Origin: Knoellia sp031844405
Lineage (GTDB): Bacteria > Actinomycetota > Actinomycetes > Actinomycetales > Dermatophilaceae
Length of the DNA: 64,000 bases
Reading direction: 5' to 3'
Assembly (NCBI GenBank): GCA_031844405.1
Contig: JAUZVC010000002.1
Coordinates: 310,001-374,000, forward strand
Below are positions 47,944 through 55,569 of the stretch, piece after piece; positions within the stretch are counted from its first letter, which is position 1; each line of letters opens with the position of its first letter. The translations under genes were made by a program, and so were the position numbers. A model generated the notes under the pieces. The model ran no database searches, was not told the DNA's origin, and saw only the letters and a program-made list of their open reading frames with translations.

Positions 47944-48309
47944 TCACGCGGGGTGGTGCAGGTGTCCGTGTGCGTGCCGGTAGCGAGAGGCCACGAAGGC
48001 AGTGCCGGCGACGGCGACGCCACCGAGGACGACGAAGCCGAGAGTGCCCGGCTCGATGTCGAGGCCAGAGGCGGCGTTCGGAAGCGTCGGGTCCGACGGA
48101 GCCGGGACTTGGCGGGCGCGAGGTCCCTCGCAGGCCGGACGGTCCTCGGGGACGACGTTGCGGCACTGGCTGGAGGAGGAGCCGGCGGAGAGCGGGTCCC
48201 CGGGGCCGATGTCCCTCGCGGACGCGGGTCCGGCGAGGAGGAGCAGACCGAGCAGCGAGCCTCCGGCCGCTGCGACGGTGCGAGCGCTGTGAGCGGTGTG
48301 AGCGTTCAC
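47944..48309 (-). CDS. Secreted membrane-anchored protein with His-rich tail
   Basis: A 121-residue protein. The N terminus is a Sec signal (SLLGLLLLAGPASA, cleavage likely after ASA), followed by an acidic, Cys-containing loop (SSSSQCRNVVPEDRPACEG, two Cys) and a C-terminal helix GTLGFVVLGGVAVAGTAFV with a short RYRHAHGHLHHPA tail. The five His near the end could bind metal. The GTG start at 48309 has AAGGAC about 6 nt upstream; longer starts up to 48528 would put a signal peptide in the middle. No family recognised. It faces the hydrolase locus and shares its terminator. Confidence 0.65.
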   Translation of the reverse strand: MNAHTAHSARTVAAAGGSLLGLLLLAGPASARDIGPGDPLSAGSSSSQCRNVVPEDRPACEGPRARQVPAPSDPTLPNAASGLDIEPGTLGFVVLGGVAVAGTAFVASRYRHAHGHLHHPA

Positions 48310-48500
48310 GGTGGTGTCCTTCCCGGTGGTGTGGTGGCTGACGTCTTCGACGGTAGGGAGGCGCGAGCAGGGGCACCTGACCAGCAATGGCGAACTTCCC
48401 CTCGGGTGCCGCATGGCCAGATCTGGCCATCTTCGGGAGCGGGCGGGCCTGCGCCGCAGCGCTGTTCGCGAGACGCCCGCGGGACGGCATACGGCAGGAA

Positions 48501-48506
48501 TACCGT
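48501..48506 (+). promoter_or_regulatory. TACCGT -10 element, leaderless start of the LuxR gene
   Basis: TACCGT ends 6 nt before the GTG at 48513 and no ribosome-binding site is present. The 203-bp gap upstream (48310-48512) also contains one GGCATAC motif. Confidence 0.5.
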
Positions 48507-48512
48507 GGACGC

Positions 48513-51422
48513 GTGCAGCGGTGGTCACCCCCTGACCTCCCCGCCAGGTGGCGGGTCCACGCCAGCCCGTTGCTCGGCCGGCGCGCGGAGCTCCGTGTGC
48601 TCGACGACGCGTGGTCCGCCGTCGAGGGCGGCACGCTCCAGGTCGTCTTCGTCGAGGGGGACGCAGGGATGGGCAAGACCCGCTTCGTCGCGGAGGCAGG
48701 CCGGGCGCTCCACGGCCACGGTGCCGCCGTGCTGCTCGGTGCCTGCGTCGCCGACCTCGGAGCGCCCTACCAGCCGTTCGTCGGCCCGCTGGCCCTGCTG
48801 CGGACCGCCCTCATGGACGGTGCCGGGCCCGAGGGACTCGGACCCCAGCTCTCGTCGGTCGTGGAGCGGCTCGACCGCCTCGCCCGTCCGACCCGGTCGG
48901 AGGTCTCGGTGCCGGCAAACCGGCGCGACCTCTACGAGGCGGTGTGCGAGGCGCTGCGGGTCGTGTCCGCCGTGCGTCCCGTCGTCCTCGTCCTCGAGGA
49001 CCTGCACTGGGCGGGCGAGACCTCGCTCGACCTGCTCGCCCACGTCGTCCGGGACGGCGGTGACATCCGGATGCTCTGTCTGGCGACCCTGCGCGGCGGG
49101 CCGCCGGATGCCTCCGCCGGACTCGCCTCCACCATCGCCGAGCTCCATCGCATCGAGGGGGTCAGCCGTGTGCGGCTCACCCCGCTCGCGCTGGAGGACG
49201 TCGCCGAGTACGTCCGGACCCAGTGCGGTGTCGACGCGGCGCGCGCGGCGTCTGTGGCGCCGCTGCTGCTCGAGCGCACCGGCGGCAACCCCTTCTACCT
49301 GCGCGAGGTCGTGCGGGACCTCGGCGACCGCGGCGGGCTCGACAGCCTCGACGACGGGGTCATGGCGACCCCGCGGACCGTCCTCGACCTCTATGCGGCG
49401 CGGCTCGACCGGCTCGACGCCACGACGCGCGTCCTGCTCGACGCCGCGGCGGTCATCGGCGACGAGTTCTCGACCGACCTGCTCGCGCACGTCACCGACA
49501 CCGACGTCGAGACGGTGCTGGCGGCGATGGACGGCGCAGAGCAGGCGGGACTGGTGCGGGCACTCGACCGGGCGGGCGCGTCCTTCGCCTTCGACCACGT
49601 CCTCGGGCGCCAGTCGATCGTCGACCTCATGCCGCGGCGCGAGCTGCTGCACCGCCACGCCGCCGTCGCGCTCGCGCTCGAGAGGGGCCCGTCCTCGGCC
49701 CCGAACCGGGTGCAGCGGATGGCACACCACTTCGCGAGCGCGGAGGTGCTGGGCCACCGCGAGGCGGCGGTGCGCTACCTCACCCAGGCGGCGGGACTGG
49801 CCCGCGCCGGTCTGGCCCACCACGAGGCGGGCCAGGCGCTCGTGCGCGCCGCCGGCCTCGCCGATGACGTCGGGCTCCGGGACGCGCTGAGGCTGGACGC
49901 GGCGGTGGCCTTCCGCGACGCAGGTGCGTTCGGCACCGCCTGCGACCTCGCCCGCGAGGTGGCACGCGAGGCGGGACCGGTCGACCGGCTGCGCGCGGCG
50001 GTGGCGTTCGAGGGGGCCGCGTGGCGCGTCGGCGACCCCGGGTTCGAGTCGGCCGACCTCCTCACGTCGGCGCTCGCGGGGACGGACCTCGCTGCGGACG
50101 ACCCGCTGAGGATCCGTGCCGTGGCCAGCCTGGGCCGCGCCATCACCTTCACCGGCGACTTCGACAGGGGCCGGCAGGTCTGTGCCCACGCCATCGCGCT
50201 CGCCGAGTCCACGGGGGACCGCGCCACGCTCGCCCACTCCCTCGAGTGCAGCATCACCAACGTCGTCCGGCCGGGCACCGCTGCCCAGACGGCGACGTGG
50301 TCCGCACGCCTGGCGGAGGTCGGACGGGCGGGGGAGGACGCCGAGGCGGTCTTCCAGGGCGCCTCGATCCTCGCGCTCGTCGGCTACCTCACGGGTGACG
50401 TCGAGCGCTACGAGTCGGCGTCCTCGGAGACGTTGTGGGCGGCGGCGCGAACGGGTGCGCCCTTCGCGCTCATGCAGTCGGCGTGCTTCGAGTGGACCCG
50501 TGCCTTCGCACGCGGCGACCTCGACCGCGCGAGGTCGATCAGCGAGGACCTCATGCACGCCCGCGGGGTCGGGACGTGGGCCGAGCTCTCGGACCGCCTG
50601 TCGGTCCAGACCTTCGTGCTGCGCCGTGAGCAGGGGCGGCTCGACGGTGTCGCGGCACTCGTCACCGGCGACGAGGACCCGGGCGGGCACTGGGCGCCGG
50701 GGCTGCTCGCGCTCCACGCCGCGCTCGGACGCCGGCCGGCCGCCCGGCGGGTGCTCGGCTGGATGATGGAGCAGGACCTCGCCCGCTACCGTGCGTCGGC
50801 CACGTGGCCGGCCACACTCGCCTTCCTCGTCGAGGCCGCCGTGTGGCTGGCGGACCGGGACGCCGCGTCGGCCCTGCGGGGGCCGGCCGCCGAGTACGAA
50901 GGGCACAACCTCGCCGTGGGTCCGCTCATCGCGGTCTTCGGCTCCGCAGACCGATACCTCGGGATGCTCGACTCGACGCTCGGCCGTCCCGCGGCCGAGG
51001 ACCTCCTCCGGTCCGCCATGGAGATGGACCGTCGCATGGGGGCGCCGCTCTTCGAGGCCCACGGCGCGGTGGCGCTCCTGCAGCACCTTCAGCGGTCGGG
51101 GGCGCGCACGGGAGACGTCGAGGCCGCCCGCCGCGACGCCGTCGACCGGGTGGGTCGCCTGCGGTCGGCGAGGGTCACCTCGATGCTCGAGTCGGTCGTC
51201 CCGCCCCGGCGCCGGTCCGACGGGCTCACTCGCCGCGAGGTCGAGATCCTCCGGTTGATCGCGCAGGGGCTGAGCAACCGCGAGCTCGCCGAGCGGCTCG
51301 TCATCAGCGAGAACACGGTCACGAACCACGTGCGCTCGATCCTGCTCAAGACCGGGGCGTCGAACCGCACGATGGCATCGAGGTATGCCGCGGAGCACGG
51401 GGTGCTCGACCCCGACACCTGA
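48513..51422 (+). CDS. LAL-type LuxR regulator with large AAA ATPase domain
   Basis: A 969-residue protein of the LAL (large ATP-binding LuxR) family. Walker A GDAGMGKT (residues 49-56) and a Walker B-like VVLVLEDLHWA lie in the N-terminal nucleotide-binding part. A long helical tetratricopeptide-like middle follows (about 300-890), and a C-terminal LuxR helix-turn-helix occupies about 904-960 (TRREVEILRLIAQGLSNREL with the recognition helix SENTVTNHVRSILLKTGAS). LAL proteins integrate small-molecule or nucleotide signals and activate operons such as those for maltose or antibiotics. It is convergent with the DUF4242 gene. The GTG start follows a leaderless -10. Confidence 0.9.
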   Translation: MQRWSPPDLPARWRVHASPLLGRRAELRVLDDAWSAVEGGTLQVVFVEGDAGMGKTRFVAEAGRALHGHGAAVLLGACVADLGAPYQPFVGPLALLRTALMDGAGPEGLGPQLSSVVERLDRLARPTRSEVSVPANRRDLYEAVCEALRVVSAVRPVVLVLEDLHWAGETSLDLLAHVVRDGGDIRMLCLATLRGGPPDASAGLASTIAELHRIEGVSRVRLTPLALEDVAEYVRTQCGVDAARAASVAPLLLERTGGNPFYLREVVRDLGDRGGLDSLDDGVMATPRTVLDLYAARLDRLDATTRVLLDAAAVIGDEFSTDLLAHVTDTDVETVLAAMDGAEQAGLVRALDRAGASFAFDHVLGRQSIVDLMPRRELLHRHAAVALALERGPSSAPNRVQRMAHHFASAEVLGHREAAVRYLTQAAGLARAGLAHHEAGQALVRAAGLADDVGLRDALRLDAAVAFRDAGAFGTACDLAREVAREAGPVDRLRAAVAFEGAAWRVGDPGFESADLLTSALAGTDLAADDPLRIRAVASLGRAITFTGDFDRGRQVCAHAIALAESTGDRATLAHSLECSITNVVRPGTAAQTATWSARLAEVGRAGEDAEAVFQGASILALVGYLTGDVERYESASSETLWAAARTGAPFALMQSACFEWTRAFARGDLDRARSISEDLMHARGVGTWAELSDRLSVQTFVLRREQGRLDGVAALVTGDEDPGGHWAPGLLALHAALGRRPAARRVLGWMMEQDLARYRASATWPATLAFLVEAAVWLADRDAASALRGPAAEYEGHNLAVGPLIAVFGSADRYLGMLDSTLGRPAAEDLLRSAMEMDRRMGAPLFEAHGAVALLQHLQRSGARTGDVEAARRDAVDRVGRLRSARVTSMLESVVPPRRRSDGLTRREVEILRLIAQGLSNRELAERLVISENTVTNHVRSILLKTGASNRTMASRYAAEHGVLDPDT

Positions 51423-51430
51423 GCGCCTGC

Positions 51431-51715
51431 CTAGCCGACGGACTCCGAGATCCCGTGCTGCACACCGTCGGCAGTGAGCACCTGCGTCACCTCGACGACG
51501 AGGTCGGCCGGGATGCCGGCCCGCTGTGCCGCGCGCCGGATGGCCTCGGCCGAGTCCGCCTCGTAGAGGCAGAAGGTGCGGCGCTTGTCGGCCGACAGGA
51601 ACGAGTAGAGCCAGCGCACGCCCTCGTCGGCGTTGAGGTCGTTGAGCTCGCGGAAACCGCCGACCTCCGGCTCCAGCTGCTCGGCGAACTCGCGCTCGAT
51701 CATGAAGATGGCCAT
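51431..51715 (-). CDS. DUF4242 small protein
   Basis: A 94-residue protein of the DUF4242 family: FMIEREFAEQLEPEVGGFRE, WLYSFLSADKRRTFCLYEAD and a C-terminal beta strand. The family has a ferredoxin-like fold and some members bind nickel, but its role is unknown. A good Shine-Dalgarno (AGGAGGAC) precedes ATG 51715, and TAGACT on the minus strand at 51735-51740 can serve as -10. It is convergent with the LuxR gene, 8 nt from its stop, and divergent from nuoA2. Confidence 0.82.
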   Translation of the reverse strand: MAIFMIEREFAEQLEPEVGGFRELNDLNADEGVRWLYSFLSADKRRTFCLYEADSAEAIRRAAQRAGIPADLVVEVTQVLTADGVQHGISESVG

Positions 51716-51734
51716 GGCGTCCTCCTCTGGGTCG

Positions 51735-51740
51735 AGTCTA
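51735..51740 (-). promoter_or_regulatory. TAGACT -10 element of the DUF4242 gene
   Basis: On the minus strand, TAGACT lies 19 nt before the start at 51715 and would give a short leader that includes the AGGAGGAC site. It faces the nuoA2 promoter about 65 bp away. Confidence 0.4.
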
Positions 51741-51805
51741 GGTCCGCGCCTGCGGGGAGGACCGTGGTCATTTCGGTGCATCGCCGGCCACCGGAGGGAG
51801 GTCGC

Positions 51806-51811
51806 TAGGCT
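51806..51811 (+). promoter_or_regulatory. TAGGCT -10 element, leaderless start of nuoA2
   Basis: TAGGCT ends 6 nt before the ATG at 51818. The same arrangement precedes nuoC2 and nuoH2, so the second nuo set has three similar promoters. Confidence 0.6.
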
Positions 51812-51817
51812 GCCTGC

Positions 51818-52177
51818 ATGACGGGATATGTCGCAGCGGCCGCGGTGCTGGCCACCGGCATGCTGCTCGTCATCGCCGCCATGGGCGCGAGGTCGCTGCT
51901 CGCCCCTCGGGCCGCCACGACCGCCAAGCTCACGACCTACGAGTCCGGCGTCGACCCCGTCGGCGAAGGCTGGGCGCAGAGCCAGGTGCGCTACCTCGCA
52001 TACGCCTTCCTCTACGTCGTCTTCGCGGTCGACGCGGTCTACCTCTTCCCCTGGGCCCACGTCCTGCGCGACGCCGACCTCGGGGTCGCCTCGCTCGTCG
52101 AGATCGCGATCTTCATCGGCATCATCGTCATCGGACTGCTCCACGCCGCGCGTCGCGGCCTCCTGCGGTGGACGTGA
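51818..52177 (+). CDS. nuoA: NuoA, second copy
   Basis: A 119-residue membrane protein with three helices. The conserved loop is LTTYESGVDPVGEGWAQSQV, a variant of the EPYECG site (E-S-G in place of E-C-G, no Cys). The later helix has AYAFLYVVFAVDAVYLFPWA. The low similarity to nuoA at 16713 shows it is not a recent duplicate but belongs to the separate nuo2 type also known in Streptomyces. Followed after 4 nt by nuoB2. Confidence 0.88.
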   Translation: MTGYVAAAAVLATGMLLVIAAMGARSLLAPRAATTAKLTTYESGVDPVGEGWAQSQVRYLAYAFLYVVFAVDAVYLFPWAHVLRDADLGVASLVEIAIFIGIIVIGLLHAARRGLLRWT

Positions 52178-52181
52178 CGCG

Positions 52182-52802
52182 GTGACGACCGAGCACCCCG
52201 TCGCCCTACCGATGCCGCGCGTCGGCCCCGTCGCCGAGCACGCACCCAAGCCGATCCGGGTCGTCCTCAACTGGGGCCGCCGCTACTCGCTGTGGGTCTT
52301 CAACTTCGGGCTCGCGTGCTGTGCCATCGAGTTCATCGCCGCGTCGATGGGCCGACACGACTTCATCCGGCTCGGCGTCATCCCGTTCGCGCCCGGGCCA
52401 CGCCAGGCCGACCTCATGGTCGTCTCGGGCACGGTCACCGACAAGATGGCGCCCGCGATCCGCCGCCTCTACGACCAGATGCCCGAGCCGAAGTACGTCA
52501 TCTCCTTCGGCGCCTGCTCCAACTCCGGTGGCCCCTACTGGGACTCCTACTCCGTCACCAAGGGGGTCGACCAGCTCATCCCGGTCGACGTCTACGTCCC
52601 CGGCTGCCCGCCCCGGCCCGAGGCGCTGCTCCACGGCATCATCCGGCTCCAGGAGCAGATCGCCGGTGAGCGCCTCTCGGGCCGCGCCATCGCCGACCGG
52701 TTCGGTGCCGACCGTTCGCAGCCCCGCTACACCGCCCACCGCACCGCCTCCGCGGGCGAGGTGACACGCGGGAGGGTCGAGCGCCCCGAGCCCGCCCGGT
52801 GA
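52182..52802 (+). CDS. nuoB: NuoB, second copy
   Basis: A 206-residue subunit with the N2-type 4Fe-4S ligands intact: FGLACCAIEF, FGACSNSGGPYWDS and YVPGCPPRPE. The motif PRQADLMVVSGTVTDKMAP is present. GTG 52182 was chosen 4 nt after nuoA2 to give an N-terminal extension similar to others; other starts within 30 nt are possible. The stop overlaps the next gene by 3 nt (TGATG). Its electron donor within the complex is unclear because nuoE, nuoF and nuoG are absent from this set. Confidence 0.9.
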   Translation: MTTEHPVALPMPRVGPVAEHAPKPIRVVLNWGRRYSLWVFNFGLACCAIEFIAASMGRHDFIRLGVIPFAPGPRQADLMVVSGTVTDKMAPAIRRLYDQMPEPKYVISFGACSNSGGPYWDSYSVTKGVDQLIPVDVYVPGCPPRPEALLHGIIRLQEQIAGERLSGRAIADRFGADRSQPRYTAHRTASAGEVTRGRVERPEPAR

Positions 52803-53305
52803 TGCTCGTCGTCCTCGCGCTGCTCGCGTTCGTCATCGAGTTCGCCTTCATGGTCGGCGTCTTCCTGCTCGCCTCCGGTCTCGTCGGTGGTGGCCTCGGC
52901 GGTGCCGTCGTCGGGGTCCTCGCGGTCGTCCTCGTCGCAGCCCTCTGGGGGCTCTTCATCGCCCCGAAGGCGCGCCGCCGGCTGCCCAAGGTCGTCCGCG
53001 CGCTCGCCTCCGGGTGTGGTGTCGCCGTCGTCGGCGCCGGGCTCCTCGGGCTGGGGCGCGAGCGGTTCGGGCTGGTCCTCCTCGGGGCCGGGCTCGTCCT
53101 CGTCCTCGCACAGCTCGTCCTCGACGAGACCGATGCCGGGCGCGCGGAGGGACCGGGTGCCGCGAGCAGGGATCCCGGCTCCACCGGCACTCGCCGCACC
53201 GCCGGCACCCGCGACTCCAGTGGCGCCCGCGACTCCGGTGGCGCCCGCGACTCCGGGGACGACACCCGCCGGTCGCGCCGCGGGCAGCGCCTGCGCCGGC
53301 GATGA
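52802..53305 (+). CDS. Small membrane protein of unknown function with DNA-repeat-coded tail
   Basis: A 167-residue protein with four hydrophobic segments at the start (MLVVLALLAFVIEFAFMVGV and three more up to about residue 105), similar in outline to DUF2568-like actinobacterial membrane proteins. The last 50 residues are hydrophilic and contain an in-frame repeat (SSGARDSGGARDSGD) coded by the 18-bp tandem repeat. No firm family assignment. It overlaps nuoB2 and the zinc-ribbon gene, so it is carried in the nuoA2-B2 transcript. Confidence 0.7.
   Translation: MLVVLALLAFVIEFAFMVGVFLLASGLVGGGLGGAVVGVLAVVLVAALWGLFIAPKARRRLPKVVRALASGCGVAVVGAGLLGLGRERFGLVLLGAGLVLVLAQLVLDETDAGRAEGPGAASRDPGSTGTRRTAGTRDSSGARDSGGARDSGDDTRRSRRGQRLRRR
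53208..53261. repeat. Three 18-bp tandem repeats
   Basis: Units CCCGCGACTCCAGTGGCG (53208-53225), CCCGCGACTCCGGTGGCG (53226-53243) and a third at 53244-53261 that starts CCCGCGACTCCGG. The length is a multiple of three, so the copies keep the reading frame of the membrane protein and code for repeated RDSGGA-type residues. Such repeats change copy number easily. Confidence 0.85.
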
Positions 53306-53718
53306 GCGCCTCCCGGGAGCCGAAGACCTGCGCATCGTGCGGCCGCCGGATCGAGTGGCGCAAGAAGTGGGAGAGGGACTGGGAGCACGTCCGCTACTGC
53401 TCCACCGCCTGCCGTCGCCGCGGCGTCGGTGATGTCGACCGGGCGCTCGAGCGCTCGATCCTCAACCTCCTCGAGCAGAGGGCGTCCAACGCGACGATCT
53501 GCCCGTCCGAGGCGGCGCGGGCCGTGGCCGCGACGGGCGCCCACGACGCCGACCAGGAGGGCGAGGACCCCTGGCGCGCGCTCATGGAACCGGCCCGCCG
53601 GGCGGCGCGGCGGCTCGTCGACGCCGGCGAGGTCGAGATCGTCCAGCAGGGTCACGTCGTCGACCCGTCGACGGCACAGGGCCCGATCAGGATCCGGCGC
53701 CTTCGCGGCGGGACCTGA
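53302..53718 (+). CDS. DUF2256 zinc ribbon fused to DUF3253
   Basis: A 138-residue protein. Residues 7-45 carry the DUF2256 zinc ribbon with Cys ligands in TCASCGRRIEWRKKW and YCSTACRRRG. The rest (about 48-138) fits DUF3253, a winged-helix-like domain: LERSILNLLEQRASNATICP, then RRAARRLVDAGEVEIVQQGH. Neither has a known function; the fusion is common in actinobacteria. ATG 53302 overlaps the preceding stop (ATGA), placing it in the nuoA2-B2 unit. Confidence 0.85.
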   Translation: MSASREPKTCASCGRRIEWRKKWERDWEHVRYCSTACRRRGVGDVDRALERSILNLLEQRASNATICPSEAARAVAATGAHDADQEGEDPWRALMEPARRAARRLVDAGEVEIVQQGHVVDPSTAQGPIRIRRLRGGT

Positions 53719-53776
53719 CCCCCTCGCACCCGCGGGCAAAGGTTTCCTACCCGAGGGTCAGGAGTTGGCAAAGTCC

Positions 53777-53792
53777 TGTGACGTGGGTCACC
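53777..53792 (+). promoter_or_regulatory. CRP-type operator upstream of the SGNH hydrolase
   Basis: TGTGACGTGGGTCACC has the TGTGA-N6-TCAC layout of CRP/GlxR-family cAMP-responsive sites, one base short of the full palindrome. A -10-like TAGGTT follows at 53802-53807, placing the box around the -35 region, suited to activation or blocking. The gene behind it starts at 53844. Confidence 0.6.
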
Positions 53793-53801
53793 CGGCGGCC
53801 C

Positions 53802-53807
53802 TAGGTT
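53802..53807 (+). promoter_or_regulatory. TAGGTT -10 element of the SGNH hydrolase
   Basis: TAGGTT would start a transcript near 53814, giving a leader of about 30 nt that includes GGGAG (53833-53837) before the ATG at 53844. The 125-bp gap 53719-53843 holds no gene; a short direct repeat GGCAAAG occurs in it at about 53733 and 53767. Confidence 0.5.
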
Positions 53808-53843
53808 GCGGAACACCAGTTCCACCACCCATGGGAGATGTCA

Positions 53844-54893
53844 ATGACGACAGTTCGAGCGCTGGGCCTCGTCGCGGCGGGAGCCGCCGCGGTGAGCATC
53901 GGAGTCAGTGCAGCACCGGCACAGGCTGCCACGTCCTACGTCGCCCTCGGCGACTCCTACTCGTCGGGGACGGGGACGCGCAGCTACATCGCCGACGGCA
54001 CGTCGTGCCAGCGTTCGACCCTCGCCTACCCCTCGCTCATCGCGGCGAGCAAGGGCCTCACCCTCAACTTCCGCGCGTGCTCGGGCGCCACGGTCGCCGA
54101 CGTCACGAACACCCAGCTGAGCGCGCTCTCGTCGTCGACGACGCACGTCACGCTGTCGGTCGGCGGCAACGACGCCGGGTTCGCGGACGTCCTCACGGAG
54201 TGCGCGCAGCCGGGGTGGGCGAGCGACTGCAACGGTGCGATCGACGCCGCGCAGAGCTTCGTCAACAACGTCCTCCCGGGCCGGCTCTCGACGCTCTATG
54301 CCTCGGTGAGGAGCAAGGCGCCCAACGCCAAGGTCGTCATCGTCGGCTACCCCCGCATCTTCATGGGCGAGGACTGCAACGCCTTCACCTGGTTCTCCCC
54401 GGCGGAGGAGACCCGCCTCAACGCGATGGCCGACCTGCTCAACAGCAAGACGTCGTCGGCCGCCGCCGCCAAGGGCTTCAGCTTCGCCAACCCGACCTCG
54501 CGCTTCATCGGCCACGCGGTCTGCGACGACGTCGAGTGGATCAACGGCCTGTCGAACCCGGTGAGCGAGAGCTACCACCCCAACCGTCCGGGGCACTCGA
54601 TCGGCTACGCGCCCACCGTGAGCACCCCGCTCACCGGCTCGGCGTTCCGCCTCACGACGGCCACCTCGCAGAAGGCCGCCGCCGGCGCCGAACGCCTCGC
54701 GGCACAACAGCGCACGTATGCCGTCCGCGACGCCGCGATCACGCCGAAGGAGTTCCGCGCCCCGGACCTCTCGAGCGCCGAGGTCAAGGCGGCGGCGGCA
54801 CGGGCCGGGGTCGACCTCCGCTCCCGGGCCAGCATCGACCGTGCCGACCGCGTCTGGTCCGACCGCCAGGCGGCGCAGGCCGCCGGTCGCTGA
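53844..54893 (+). CDS. Secreted SGNH/GDSL hydrolase (lipase/esterase)
   Basis: A 349-residue protein with a Sec signal peptide (hydrophobic stretch then APAQA-ATS cleavage around residue 28). The GDSL block I is YVALGDSYSSGTG with the nucleophile Ser; block III Gly-Asn is in SVGGNDAGF; and the catalytic Asp/His pair is in the SYHPNRPGH segment near the end of the domain. Six Cys probably form three disulfides, as in secreted Streptomyces lipases. The last 95 residues are an Ala-rich extension. ATG 53844 is used (GGGAG 6 nt before it); ATG 53838 is too close to that site. It lies between nuoB2 and nuoC2 on the same strand but has its own promoter. Confidence 0.88.
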   Translation: MTTVRALGLVAAGAAAVSIGVSAAPAQAATSYVALGDSYSSGTGTRSYIADGTSCQRSTLAYPSLIAASKGLTLNFRACSGATVADVTNTQLSALSSSTTHVTLSVGGNDAGFADVLTECAQPGWASDCNGAIDAAQSFVNNVLPGRLSTLYASVRSKAPNAKVVIVGYPRIFMGEDCNAFTWFSPAEETRLNAMADLLNSKTSSAAAAKGFSFANPTSRFIGHAVCDDVEWINGLSNPVSESYHPNRPGHSIGYAPTVSTPLTGSAFRLTTATSQKAAAGAERLAAQQRTYAVRDAAITPKEFRAPDLSSAEVKAAAARAGVDLRSRASIDRADRVWSDRQAAQAAGR

Positions 54894-54915
54894 CCCACCG
54901 CAGCACCACCTCCGA

Positions 54916-54991
54916 CGACTGATTGCCAGTTGTGGCGCCGACCGCCCCCGGTGCACCGACGCCGGGACACGCCACAACTGGCAATCGGTCG
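54916..54991. repeat. Palindromic element, family 1 copy 1
   Basis: CGACTGATTGCCAGTTGTGG begins the left arm (54916-54937) and the right arm (54970-54991) is its complement at 21 of 22 positions, around a 32-nt loop. The core GATTGCCAGTT also occurs in the element at 60749. It lies between the SGNH hydrolase stop and the nuoC2 promoter and probably ends the hydrolase transcript. Confidence 0.88.
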
Positions 54992-55006
54992 CAACGTCCA
55001 GCGGTC

Positions 55007-55012
55007 TAGGGT
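55007..55012 (+). promoter_or_regulatory. TAGGGT -10 element, leaderless start of nuoC2
   Basis: TAGGGT ends 6 nt before the GTG at 55019 and only 16 nt after the palindromic element, so the promoter core is close to the repeat end. Confidence 0.6.
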
Positions 55013-55018
55013 GACGGC

Positions 55019-55567
55019 GTGGGCACCGATGAGCTGCACGTCGTCGCACCGGAGGAGTGGCACGAGGCCGTCTCCGCGGCGCAGGCCACCGGGTTCACCT
55101 TCTTCGACTGGCTCAGCGCCGTCGACCGCACCTACGACGCGGCCGCGCCCGGCTACGACGTCGTGCTGCGCGCCCTTGCCCTGCAGCGCCGCGACTCGGT
55201 GACGGGTGACCAGCTCGCGGGACTGCACGGCATACGGATCACGACGCGGGTGCCCGAGGGAGGCGCGGTCGCGTCGGTGACCGACGTCTATGCCGGCGCA
55301 GCCTGGCACGAGCGCGAGACGCACGAGATGTTCGGGATCGGGTTCGACGGGTTCGACGACGGCTCGGGCCAGGGGCTGCGCCCGCTCCTCCTCCCCGAGG
55401 GCTTCGAGGGCACACCGCTGCGCAAGTCCTTCGTCCTCGCCGCACGCGCGTCGAAGCAGTGGCCCGGTGGCAAGGAGCCCGGCGAGGGACACGACTCGGC
55501 GAAGTCACCGTCGCGCCGGCGCGTCCAGGCACCCGGCGTCCCCGATGCGACGTGGGGACCCCGCTGA
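55019..55567 (+). CDS. nuoC: NuoC, second copy
   Basis: A 182-residue subunit shorter than nuoC at 17742. The family signature WHERETHEMFGIGFDGFD (about residue 97) and RPLLLPEGFEGTPLRKSFVL are present, followed by a basic C-terminal end. The start is GTG 55019 with a leaderless -10. No nuoD follows in the window; downstream on the same strand comes a small membrane protein after 2 nt. The split from nuoB2 by three unrelated genes and a repeat is unusual for nuo sets. Confidence 0.9.
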   Translation: MGTDELHVVAPEEWHEAVSAAQATGFTFFDWLSAVDRTYDAAAPGYDVVLRALALQRRDSVTGDQLAGLHGIRITTRVPEGGAVASVTDVYAGAAWHERETHEMFGIGFDGFDDGSGQGLRPLLLPEGFEGTPLRKSFVLAARASKQWPGGKEPGEGHDSAKSPSRRRVQAPGVPDATWGPR

Positions 55568-55569
55568 CC

